64,000 nucleotides of DNA from Neospora caninum Liverpool (Eukaryota > Apicomplexa > Conoidasida > Eucoccidiorida > Sarcocystidae). Under the pieces are notes generated by a model. That model did not search any database. It saw nothing but the letters and a program-made list of their open reading frames with translations, and was not told the origin of the DNA. Where the stretch lies: assembly GCF_000208865.1 (NCBI RefSeq), contig NC_018385.1, forward strand, positions 1,346,724-1,410,723, given 5' to 3'. Within the stretch, counting starts at the first letter, position 1. Each line of letters starts with the position of its first letter. A program made the position numbers and the translations under genes. Positions 37,689-47,548 of this stretch are shown one piece after another.

Positions 37689-38383
37689 GCCTGTGCTGTG
37701 CGGCTAGCAGAAATTCTGTCATCGCAATCCTACGCAAGAATCCGCACTCACTCATGAAGCGGAGAAGTTGCTTCACGAGGCTGCTGATATTACCAAGCAC
37801 ACGAGTTTCGCGACAAGTGACAGAAACGACTTTTCTTTGAAACGCACGTACTCTGACGTTTCCAAGCACCATCTGACGCAATGCTCCCGAGGTCACTGAC
37901 GATATTGATCATGTGGTACACTTGTCTGAGTAATGCCTAACAGGCAATCCTCTATCAAACCCCGGTTTTCCTTACTCATCTTGATGGGACGACTGTGCAG
38001 AGGGTGCTGTGACGTACACAAAAAAAAGATTATGATGTGGCGGACAAAGCCACAGAGCGACAGAGGTTGTGCGGTGATTCAAAATTCGCAAAGAACACAA
38101 TTCCTTCTCGGCGTGCTAAAAAGTACAAGAACAAGTTTTCGTTATCTTTTTCGTACCGCTAACGAAAGATAAATCCCCCTACTAAGAGATCACGTCAGGA
38201 TAGTCAGTAGAAGTACAGTAATGAAGAGTGGGCAGTGCGAACCCTTTCGACGGGTAGGGTCCTGAGCTTGAAACGGTAACGCTTATCGACCAAAACTGTA
38301 CGTGAGGGAGACCACTCGTGTTTCTGGTCGAGTCCACCGGGCACGCATAACAACTTATTTCGTGTGGGCTCGTTTTTTTTCAG
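37689..38383. other. Gap or intron between candidate exons
   Basis: About 0.7 kb with no frame I would call coding. It ends in a strong polypyrimidine/AG acceptor (eight T residues then CAG, at 38373-38383). It may be an intron of the 36-43 kb gene or true intergenic sequence. Confidence 0.4.
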
Positions 38384-38665
38384 AGGATATGTTCACGTCC
38401 GTGCAACACAAGGCGGTGCTCCGATACCAACGTTTGTGGCACGCTGTCCAGTCTATTACGCGGTGTGATAGAGCGACTACACCTGCGATACAAGACGACA
38501 GGTTCAATGAGGCCGTCGGCGATGAGTCCGGGACGACAGCAGCATTGGGCCCGGATCGCTTTGTTCTTTTATATGCTATTCCCGCATTCAGAAGGGAAGG
38601 GGGAAGGAACCGAAAATGGTACGGAACTCGTCCACCGCTACAACCGGCTCACCAGCGTAGCGTGA
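38384..38665 (+). CDS. Candidate exon, unrecognised
   Basis: A strong acceptor (TTTTTTTTCAG) at 38383 opens a 94-codon frame containing TLSSLLRGVIERLHLRYKTT and HWARIALFFYMLFPHSEGKG. It ends in TGA at 38663-38665 or at an earlier donor (GTACGG or GTAGCG). Amphipathic and hydrophobic segments look protein-like. No domain was recognised. It is probably part of the same + strand transcription unit as its neighbours. Confidence 0.35.
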   Translation, partial: RICSRPCNTRRCSDTNVCGTLSSLLRGVIERLHLRYKTTGSMRPSAMSPGRQQHWARIALFFYMLFPHSEGKGEGTENGTELVHRYNRLTSVA

Positions 38666-38898
38666 CCCTTTCTCCAACCCAATATATGCCTCTGGATCGT
38701 AGACCAACGGACGAGTACCAAGCCCTTTACCTACCTTTTCGAAAGGCCATCTGACGTGAGAAGACCACCGTCGAGTGGCCCTTTAGAAACGCTGCAACCC
38801 CAGTGGTACTTCCTTTTTGTGCGGCAGCCTTTCCTCGCTAGTACACGCCAGCCTTCCAAAGCTCCTCTAGAGCGCTGTAAAAGACACTCGGTTGAAGC

Positions 38899-39201
38899 AT
38901 GCGTCCTGTGTGTGTTGCTAGGAAACGATGCAACGTGCACTACTATGTCGAAGGTCCCAAGAGCACGACAGCGGCCTCCCGTGCCGAAGAGACAGAAGCC
39001 GACACTGCCAAATTTGGAGACTCACTACGTGTCCGCGGAACAAGTAACGACAGCGGGAGTACGACGGGGGGGGAATGGCACAACCAGGAGATGCTGTTCG
39101 TGATGGAAGATCCCTGCAATGCAGATTCACTGTTCATTGGCGTGTTCTTCGTCCCCAACACCAAGAGGCTCAAATGCTGCTTCTTTACTGGTACGGTTAT
39201 C
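38899..39201 (+). CDS. Candidate exon(s) with a C2-like segment
   Basis: The frame through this stretch reads DSLRVRGTSNDSG, then GEWHNQEMLFVMEDPCNADS and LFIGVFFVPN. The order LRV – W-x-N-x-x-x-x-F-x-V – P – D-x-L-x-x-x-V resembles the central strands of a C2 (lipid/calcium-binding) domain. Acidic calcium-binding residues are not clearly conserved. The exon limits are uncertain: a donor-like GGTACGG follows TTCTTTACT near 39191. This is inference from strand pattern only. Confidence 0.33.
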
Positions 39202-39987
39202 GCTGAGCCTATGTTGTCAGTACAAAAATTCGCCCGTTGTGACCGGTCCGCAGTCCCACATTTCTCGTCCCTACGCGCCCTCTACATCTGCCTGCCTCCG
39301 ATCTTGGATTCGCTACCTCAGTCGTGCAACATACCGTTTCGGAGCTAGGGAGAAGGTGCCTCCACGTCCACAGCTGACATGGTTTTTGTCCGTGCGATCG
39401 TTTTCTCGTTGTAGGGAGGAGGCCCGACACCTGTGGTTGCATTTGCAACCGAAAATGACGTTTCTCTCTCACAGCCATCGTATTATTGCTGGTATTCCTA
39501 CGGAAAACAGTGTAACAACTCAAGACGTCGGCAGCTGCACTAGCGAAGCTTATCTCGCATACGCGTTTGTGGTGGGCACGTGGGAAGCAGAAGATCCACA
39601 TGTACCTTTCGCTTTGAAAAATGATATTCCAGAGACTCTATACACAGCAAGTGGAATCATCATTGCTTCCATGTGAAAAGTTGTAGTTCTGAAGAAGTGA
39701 GGAGCCTTAACAAGGCAGGCGGTTGCGCACATGTGTGACAACTATTGGCTCTGCCAACAGGGTACAAGCAAGCATAGACACTGAACTCCCTATTTTGTTG
39801 ATATCCATACCCCCCCGAAATCTTGTCAAGTAATTTTGAGGGCTTCCCGGTGCCTTAATACCAGCACTGCCCAAAGACCAGACTCTCCGTGCCTGACATC
39901 ATATTTATGCAGATAACCTGGAACCCTCGTTCCTTTGCACCATCAACGACTAGTGGTTGCTCGTGCTTGCTGTTACGCTCATTTCAG

Positions 39988-40188
39988 ACGGAGACAGCGA
40001 CGATGCCGATTTCCCTGCACAGGCCCTACCTGGATGCGACTGTCAACCAGGGACTGGAAGTCGGTATAACTCCGTTGAGTGGCCGTCGAATGATGTTCCC
40101 ACCGAGTTCTATTCTCGTTTTCGAGGACGACGCTGCTACTGCTTTCCGCCTGGAGCTCCCGTTACAACCATCCGTGATGGCGAAGTAG
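39988..40188 (+). CDS. Candidate exon, unrecognised
   Basis: The acceptor ATTTCAG at 39981-39987 opens a 66-codon frame (TETATMPISLHRPYLD, LEVGITPLSGRRMMFPPSS, LVFEDDAATAFRLELPLQP) that ends in TAG, or splices at GTAGCC just before it. Composition is protein-like and unlike the flanking random frames. No domain was recognised. Confidence 0.35.
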   Translation, partial: TETATMPISLHRPYLDATVNQGLEVGITPLSGRRMMFPPSSILVFEDDAATAFRLELPLQPSVMAK

Positions 40189-40368
40189 CCGACGTGGATA
40201 AAAGTAGGCGGGTATCGAACAGGGTGTGGCGACCTGGCAAAACCCATCGACGTTTCGTTAGCGTGGAACTGGCATGTCTTTGCCATGCTTACTTGCTTTT
40301 GCTCAGAGTGCTCCTCCTAATGGCAACAGGCGAAGCTCTGGCGTCACGGCGGTTGCTGAGGCTGTTGA

Positions 40369-40620
40369 TTGAAAACGGCCGCAGTAGATAGAAACACCAC
40401 GTCTGTTCGTGTGTTCACAGTCACCACAACGGGAATTACTCTCCGCCTGGATCACGAGCTCCTGAAGAACGAGGAATGGTCAGGAGGCTCGCTTCTTTAT
40501 ATGGTCGAACATGCTGGCAGCTGGGTGGAGAAGCAATTCAGCGAGCTTGACGGCAGTGTCACTTTGACGGAACAAAGAAGTGTCACTTTCGTCGTCAAGA
40601 GCAAAAGCGGGCAAAAGTAA
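40369..40620 (+). CDS. Candidate exon, unrecognised
   Basis: An open frame of up to 83 codons entered through an acceptor (GCCGCAG or GTTCACAG). It contains TGITLRLDHELLKNEEWSGG, LLYMVEHAGSWVEKQF and TLTEQRSVTFVVKSKSGQK before TAA. The alternating hydrophobic pattern suggests a beta-rich fold. It probably belongs with the exon at 39988-40188. Partner and function are unknown. Confidence 0.38.
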   Translation: MKTAAVDRNTTSVRVFTVTTTGITLRLDHELLKNEEWSGGSLLYMVEHAGSWVEKQFSELDGSVTLTEQRSVTFVVKSKSGQK

Positions 40621-41014
40621 GGTGCCTTCTGCGTTCGTGACTGCAGGCGACTGTTTCTCCTGTCTTCTCTACATGAAAAGACTCGAAAAAAAGCTAGGAG
40701 ACTGTTGAGGTGTTGCTGTCTCCATCATGCATCTGTCCGCGGTTCTCGACGAATTACATAACTCCTAGCAACTCTTCATTTCCACCAGAAATCACTGGTC
40801 TTTCTGGGATACACACAGCTCTAGACCGTAGTATCAGTCTATGCTGAGTGTTCTGAACGGCTGTACCGTCTTCTCCAATTATGAGATTGATGGGCACAGT
40901 GTGGTGCTCACAGAGATTCCGCTGTTTTTTTGGAACCATTGAAGCAGCCACGGTTGTCCTGGCTTTTTTCTTGGGGTGTAATGCAGCTACCTACACGCCG
41001 CGGGAGGAGGCAAT

Positions 41015-41173
41015 ATGCGTGTCTCCTTCCCCGGAGCGTACGTCATCTGTCCCAATGGACGCGTAGTGGAGTGTGCTTTGACTGCCAACGCTCATACACC
41101 GACACACCAGCAGCACGAGGCGCTCGTCACTCAGCTGATCAGGCAACTTAGGAGTAAAGGTGAGTTTCACCCC
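41015..41173 (+). CDS. Candidate exon, unrecognised
   Basis: An open frame reads MRVSFPGAYVICPNGRVVEC, then HEALVTQLIRQLRSK, and meets a strong donor (AAAG before GTGAGT) at 41160. A phase-compatible continuation exists at the acceptor TTTTTTCAG near 41418, giving a short tail that ends near 41441. It is part of the unassembled + strand series. Confidence 0.3.
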
Positions 41174-41644
41174 TTTGAATTTCTGGGTTCCTCTAGCTCG
41201 ATGGCGTACCTTGATCCACCTGGAAGGACTCATTTGGTCAGTGGTTTATACCTTGTCGGGCGATTCAATTCCTGATTGGGCACATGATGCCTTTCGATGG
41301 CTCTTCGTGTTTGCATCGCCGGAGTTCGAATGGAACGATGCTCTTTATCAGTGTCGTTTCGTGGTTGTAGGATGCCTCGCTGGTCTCTCATCATCCTTCT
41401 TAACACCAATTTTTTCAGATGCGAAAAGCATTGTGAACTGAAGGCATGTCGAAAGTGGGGTTTCCCTGGTTGAAAATGAGGTGGTGGGGTTCGTGACTAC
41501 TGTGGCACCATTCCGCACCGTCCGAGAGGCGGCGCATCTTCTACTACTGCCTTGCTGCTGCCTCTTCGTGACGCGAGTGCGTTACATATGTATATACATC
41601 TCAAACCATACGCTTGTTCTTCAGTTCCATTTTCATGTCTCTAG

Positions 41645-41797
41645 GATATTTTGTTGCTGAGTAACACGTTGCAAGCACAATGGGATGACTCTTTCCGACC
41701 TTCTACACCCTTTGAGTGCTTCCCTATGTGTACCAACACCGGGTCTGTGGATATGCTTTCTCTCAGGTCTGATGTCACAGAGCTCCTTGAGTCATAG
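41645..41797 (+). CDS. Candidate terminal exon, unrecognised
   Basis: The acceptor TCTCTAG at 41638-41644 opens 50 codons (DILLLSNTLQAQWDDSF, PSTPFECFPMCTNTGSVDML, SLRSDVTELLES) ending in TAG at 41795-41797. Composition is good, but its phase does not join the preceding candidate exon directly, so the upstream partner is unknown. Confidence 0.3.
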   Translation, partial: DILLLSNTLQAQWDDSFRPSTPFECFPMCTNTGSVDMLSLRSDVTELLES

Positions 41798-42960
41798 ATT
41801 CGCCATCATTTCTCCCGGTGAAAACCACATACGAAAAGCATCAGCTACAGTACACGCAACAGAACCATGGCATCTGCAAGATCGACCGCAAATGTTTAAC
41901 ATTCACACGCCTTCTGAAAGCGAATATGACGAATAAGTACTGATGTTGAGAAGTTCTCGCACAATACATGAAAAATGGTGAAAGCGTCCCTTATTGTTCC
42001 AAAGTTAATTATCAGCAAGACCGACGGAAGAGCGAGAGCGGCTAAAGAACAGAAGCTGTAGGCGTGTAGTTTTACGTGGTGGCGGATCCAGCAGAAATAA
42101 CTATAAAATATCAGTGGCCTCTACAGATAGAACCACTGCTGCGTCGCCTCCAACCTCCACGGCAATCAAGCCATCGAATTGATACTGAAATGTGTTTTTT
42201 AAGCCGCAGATTTACTAACCCAATGTAACGTTATTCTACCCGAACTCATAACGGTTATCCTATGTCCCCATGATTATCCTAGTTGGTGAAGTTGGTTTTA
42301 CTCGGAAATATTTCGTCGCGACGCTCACAGAGCGTTGATTTTTGTGGTGTTTACTGACGCAGTATATCTTACAGAATCGACTGACCGGCTATACGACTTC
42401 AGACTTGGGGCAGGAGCTGGCAAAACCTCCACGGTTTTTTAGGTCTTCCCCACCACCAGACTCTTCCAATTCGTCTCCAACTTGAGCCTTCCAGATGCCA
42501 TCCGCTCTACACAGGTCTATAGCTCTTTTTTTCCTCGCTAGCATAGCAGAACCCTCTCCACGAGCCCGACGGCATACCCACTTACCGACTCCAAACCGGA
42601 AAACTGCGAACGCTCGTGTAGCTGTTAAGTGCACATTAGTTTGTATTGGTAAATCAGTTATTTATGGGAAAAGAGAATAAGGGAATGTTTGCTTTCGGCT
42701 GCTGCCAGCGCTTCTATTCGCCAAAATTCTGACGGGCGATGAGACGCGCAAGACACAGGGGAACGCAGCACGTAAGGGGACGTTTTTTCGTGTCCTTTCC
42801 TGAATCCTTCAATTGGGGCTTTCTGTAGGGAAACCATAGAGCTCTTCAAGGAAATGGAAACTACGGGAGAAGCCATGAGCAAAAATTTAGAATCCCGTAT
42901 CACGAAAACATGCCCTGCGCAAACGCATAGATATCGCTGAGTGTGCTGCGTGACTAGCTA
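41798..42960. other. Stretch without a supported gene
   Basis: Frames here are short. Neither the + nor the - strand frame near 42.4-42.7 kb (about 80 codons at most) has splice or domain support. No arrays or RNA genes were seen. Confidence 0.45.
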
Positions 42961-42977
42961 CCGGCGCTGTTTTCCAG

Positions 42978-43337
42978 GACACGTTCGGAGAGACTGTGGG
43001 AGCTCCTGGGGATGTTTCTCTTTGGAAAAAACCAGTAGCTTCTACAGAATGCGCAATGCTAAGGGTAGCTACATTCGAGGTTTGTCATTTATTGTGTTGG
43101 AGTCTGCGGCGGTGGACCTTTTTCCTAGACAACGAGGGTCTTTTCGCAATCAAGACGTCGAGCGACCGCATGCAGTTGTTACGCGGATGTTTGGTGGACA
43201 ACGTTCGAAGTCAAAATGACATTTGCAGCTCCATTTCCTCTTCGCTGTCGCATCCTCCCAAAAATCGATTCGTTATTGCTGCTCGATTTTTCGCTGCAAT
43301 ATCTCACGTCTGCCGTTTCGGATATTTGAATTTTTAA
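42978..43337 (+). CDS. Candidate exons, unrecognised
   Basis: An acceptor (TTTTCCAG at 42971-42978) leads into DTFGETVGAPGDVSLWKKPV. Further along the same frame come WTFFLDNEGLFAIKTSSDRM and QLLRGCLVDNVRSQND, before a stop at 43337. The second part resembles a beta-rich segment of a PH/GRAM-type fold, but the match is weak. The exon limits are undefined. Confidence 0.28.
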   Translation, partial: DTFGETVGAPGDVSLWKKPVASTECAMLRVATFEVCHLLCWSLRRWTFFLDNEGLFAIKTSSDRMQLLRGCLVDNVRSQNDICSSISSSLSHPPKNRFVIAARFFAAISHVCRFGYLNF

Positions 43338-43559
43338 GTGCAGGCACCTGACACCCACTGCAACACAAATAACGGAAATAGAGAAAAAATCAGTAGGCGG
43401 AAGTAGCCGTACTATCTTCTCCCTACAGACATAAGGGAAAATGTGTGTATACGTTATAGCGTAAATGCAGAGAACAAGGAAGAGAAGGTTGGTTACATAG
43501 GCGTGCAAAGGTAGATAGATACGAAGATAGCTGCACAGAAACGTGCATGCCTATATCTG

Positions 43560-43660
43560 CATCTCTCCCTCTCTCTATATATATGTATATACACTCGTCC
43601 TATTCACGTATATGCATGTAGGTGTATTCACCTTGTGCTTATATAAGAATATGTTGTCAT
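43560..43660. repeat. TATATG/CTCTC simple sequence
   Basis: A short region of CT and TATATG simple sequence (around 43562-43625) separates the 36-43 kb exon series from the next gene. It is the only notable TA-type repeat in the 20-58 kb part of the window. Confidence 0.6.
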
Positions 43661-43850
43661 TGATATCCGCCTTTTTAATGCGAATGGTATGTGTAAACGT
43701 ATAAACATATAGTTGTGAACGTCGGGGAGTTTTGGTCATGATTCGTGAGGTATCTTCCTTTAACAGTGGAGAGCATTACATGCAGTGATGTGAGTTCCTG
43801 GGTGCCTGCTTCATCGCCTCTTTTCGCTTTGGTTATCGGTTTTTTTATTG

Positions 43851-45439
43851 ATGATGAGTGCGACCTTCCTCTCCTCTAATTCGTCTACCGGGTGTGGGCA
43901 TCCACGGCATAGAGTCTTGCCCGTCCACTCGCCCTCATTCTACCTTCTCGCTTCTGAAAGTACCTCCCATGCATATACTCCGTGCCAACAAGACACAAAA
44001 ACAATATCTTCAATATCGTCTTCGGCGGCTCAAAGCCCGTTGTGTCCTCCCAGTCCGTCCACTGTGTCTTCCTCGATCCGAGAACCCCGAACGTCCTCTA
44101 GGGGCGAGAAATATCAATTACGGAGAGGCCACATGTGTGCCGAGAAGGAAGACTGTCGGGAAACTGGACGCAGTGGGCGAGCGAGTCGCGTGCTATCTTG
44201 TGTTCTCGATGAGGAAACACCGTTTCCTCCTACAAGTTCTGTCACCTCTCCGTCTTCAGACACCTCAGCCACCCTGGGAGACAAGGAAATCGTCGGCGAA
44301 GCAGTCCACGAGCTCGAATGCCTTCTCGACTTGGACGAGCAATGTCAGCAGGCAGCGAAGCACTTGAAACTCGAGCAGCTGATTCTCATGAGAGAACGAA
44401 ATGCGTATCTGGTAAACGCAGAGACAACGGGTTACGCGTGTATCCATATCTAAATGTAAAGACGCAGCCAGAAAGTTAGCGTCTAAAACATATACCGAGT
44501 CTCATCTTTGATGCACAGATGGACACAATCAATCCTTGTACAGTGTGTATATACTTGACCCCTCAGTTTACGCTAAGGTGTCCTCTGATTACAGATGTAT
44601 AGATCTAGGTAGATGCTTCCATATGTACGAATGATATTGTTTCGATGAAGAAGGAATGCGTTGCTGGCGGCGAGACTGGGTTGTGGAGAAATACTGTTTT
44701 CCAGGATGCCATTTTTTCCATGTCATTCTGGGATATGAGAACATCGGGTTTTCCCGTTTACGTAGTGGAAGAGATGCAGCCGCACACTCGGATTGGCTTT
44801 AATTGTTTCGCAAAAGTGCTGGTGTGGATCTCTAACAGAGAGTTAGAAGGCACAAGGAAGTAGGACAGATAGAACGTGCTTGCTATCCCCTCGAGTGTCC
44901 TACATGCATCAAGGAATATACGTGTATCTAATTGTATGTGTCTGTTAATATCTCATATTTTGTACATACAGTTTTGTGGATCCGTGCCTACATTTCGGTT
45001 AATGCTTGTGGCAGTACGCTGCCTCCCCGGCAAGTATCTAACAATTGGGTGACAATTCTCACAGATACTCTCACGGAGATAACCGGAGACATGAAACAGG
45101 CTCATGACGAGACTGAGTGTCTCCGACGCATTGTGTGACCTGTAGATCTTTTCTTTCATACGCGTTTACTTTTCCAAGCAACGCGCCCATATAAAAGGGA
45201 GACACAATTGCACCGTGTCAGGAAGAACGGAATGGCGCACTGGACTTGCTTCCACTTTTCCTCCCAGGCATCTGTCAGTCACGTCGGGTTCTATCCTCCT
45301 GCTTCTTTTTCAGGAAAAACTAGGCGAAATTGAACGTTTCTGCGAAGCAAAAGACTGGAAGGATAACCAACATGAGGAGCAGGAGCTGCTTGATCTCCTC
45401 AAGGAAATTCTGTACTCTGAAGATGCTGAGCCAGTGTAG
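43851..45439 (+). CDS. Unrecognised Ser-rich protein with a charged helical C-terminus
   Basis: Exon 1 runs from ATG 43851 (a second ATG follows at 43854) to about 44411 before GTAAAC. It is Ser/Thr/Pro-rich, then acidic-helical (AVHELECLLDLDEQCQQAAK, LKLEQLILMRERNAYL). A middle exon ends at 45132 before GTGTGA and carries WVTILTDTLTEITGDMKQAH. The last exon starts at 45314 after TTTTTCAG in the same phase (EKLGEIERFCEAKDWKDNQH, LLDLLKEILYSEDAEPV) and ends in TAG at 45439. The start of the middle exon is ambiguous (acceptors near 44968, 45016 and 45062). The heptad-like C-terminus suggests a coiled-coil subunit of some complex. No family was recognised. It could also be the 3' end of the preceding exon series. 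Confidence 0.5.
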
Positions 45440-47548
45440 TTACAACACTGGGCGTACCTTTCCGGTTAAACATAAATTCGATATAAAATGTGTGAGTTAT
45501 CCAGAAAAGGCGCTACTTTTTCCGAAGCAAAAGCCCGCTCAAAAACACGGAATACTTGTGAAATTGAACGGTAAGAAAACACGAGGCCACGCTGTAGACG
45601 AAGACAGCCATCAGGTCTCTGGTTGTGTTTCCGTAATTTAAGGGAGGAGGCTGGCGTCTCGCTCGGCCTACAGCGTGGGATGAAGGGAATGTTGTTGAAT
45701 TGTTTGGGCAGGGGAAGGAAACGATTTTACTGTTTTTCGGTATATGGAACATCTCAGTATTTCCGTGAAGGACCAAATGAATGTGTGTACAATTTATTTG
45801 CCCGTGGCTCCTCCCAAGAGGTCACGAGTCGAGAGTGTCTAGGGGAGGCCCTTCTTAGTTCGAGGGTCCATAGGGTGTTTTAAAGAGCGAAGAAAGTTGC
45901 CTGTACTATTTTGAGGAACTGATCATCTGGACTGTCTCTGCATCCGTCCGAAAATGGGTCCTCAGTTGTCCATTCCAGTTGATTCTGTTGTAGACTTACG
46001 TGGCGACCCTTGCAGTCAAGGAGCGTCCGTATGCTTTTTCCCTCCTCTATATATATGGGTTTGTACAGACTCACCGTTCTGTAAACTAGAGAGAACACGA
46101 AAATCCTACGTTGCTTCATTTACCGATGCATACACATCCAAAATATTTTCGTGGGGTGGCGGAGATGTAACTCATCAAGAGAGAAATGCACACCTTTATT
46201 TGCACGCAGGCCCACGTGGAGACATTTGGAAGGGGAAGCTAGTGAGTGTTGTGGCACCCGTGTTCGATGACCGTAATGTTCCCCAGAAATTCCCCAGAAA
46301 AAGACAGAATGACCGACCTGGGGGGAATCATTTCGTACCAGTTGCCTGAAAAAAGCCGCACCACAAGGGAAGTTTCCTCATGCCAGCAGCTTGTTTAATT
46401 CTGTCCTAGACAGATATTGTCTGCATGGATTCGTGCCATTCCGGATAACGAAACACGGGAACAGCGCGGTAAAGCAATACCGAAGCTCTGCCTCATGCCA
46501 AGGACTAATTGGCATTGGGGACGCCGAGCACCAAGCTATGGAAGGCGCCAAAACTTGGTTCCGTTATTTACGCTTTGCATTGCAAATGCTACATGACATC
46601 GTGACATACCCGGCATTCTGCGACTACTACATGTGACGAAAGAGAGAACTCTTTGACAAAATTACATGTGAGCAATCTGCCAAGTTTCTTTTTTTAAGAG
46701 CCGGATTTCCTATTTCTCGGTAAAGAAAGCTGCTGTCGAACTCGCCAGGCGGTAGGCGATTATTGAGGGTCTGACTGGACTCCACGATTCACGGCGAATC
46801 AAATCGCTCCATCTTGTTAGCGCAGTGCCACATAAAGCCAGTTCTTGCATCACGACTGTAATGGGCTCGAATTTGCCTGAAGGGCACGCATTGCGGCGCG
46901 CAAGGTCGACAGGGATCTAATAATTTGCTGCATCACCGCAACGTCACGATGAAACGAACGTGAGTAACATTCAATTTTAGAGCACGCCGGCCAGATACAT
47001 CCGGCAGCTCTAACCGTCTCATAGTGTGAATAGCTGAATCGGGGAGCCGCACTTGGACTACTGCCATGCACAATATTATTAACCATTCCGTCCTATCTTG
47101 CCACCCGCCTCCCAGAATTTTGTTCTTCAGCCAAGCGTCCTTTGTCGATGTGATTCAGCACTTGCATGGCAATCCCCGACCACAGTCCGGAGCTCTAGGG
47201 AAGCGAGAATGATTAAATAGCATTGTCGAGTGCAAGTGGGGCGTGAAAAATTCCCGGGGTTTCGAAGTCTCTCTGATGAAAACAGAAAGCAGAGGTTGTG
47301 GCGCCTCGGGTGAAAGCGAGGGCCAGAATAATGAATATTTTTCCCGGCTACATCCACCACCTGTGCTCGGGAGTTGCCGAAATGCCGTCGTCGGCGCTCG
47401 TGCGTTAGTGCCTCGGCTAGTTAAACTCTAGTTTAGGGGGTTTAGCATTATCCACAGCACTATCAGCAAACCACTTGTGTAATTCTTATTCTTGGAAAAG
47501 CTCTGTCAGAATTCGACGAGCACGTCTAGATCATCATACACCACCAAG
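45440..47548. other. Intergenic region upstream of the cysteine-rich gene
   Basis: About 2.1 kb with only short frames (131 codons or fewer) and no recognisable domain. The last several hundred bases should contain the promoter and 5' leader of the secreted cysteine-rich gene. No TATA-type or other element could be identified with confidence. Confidence 0.5.
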
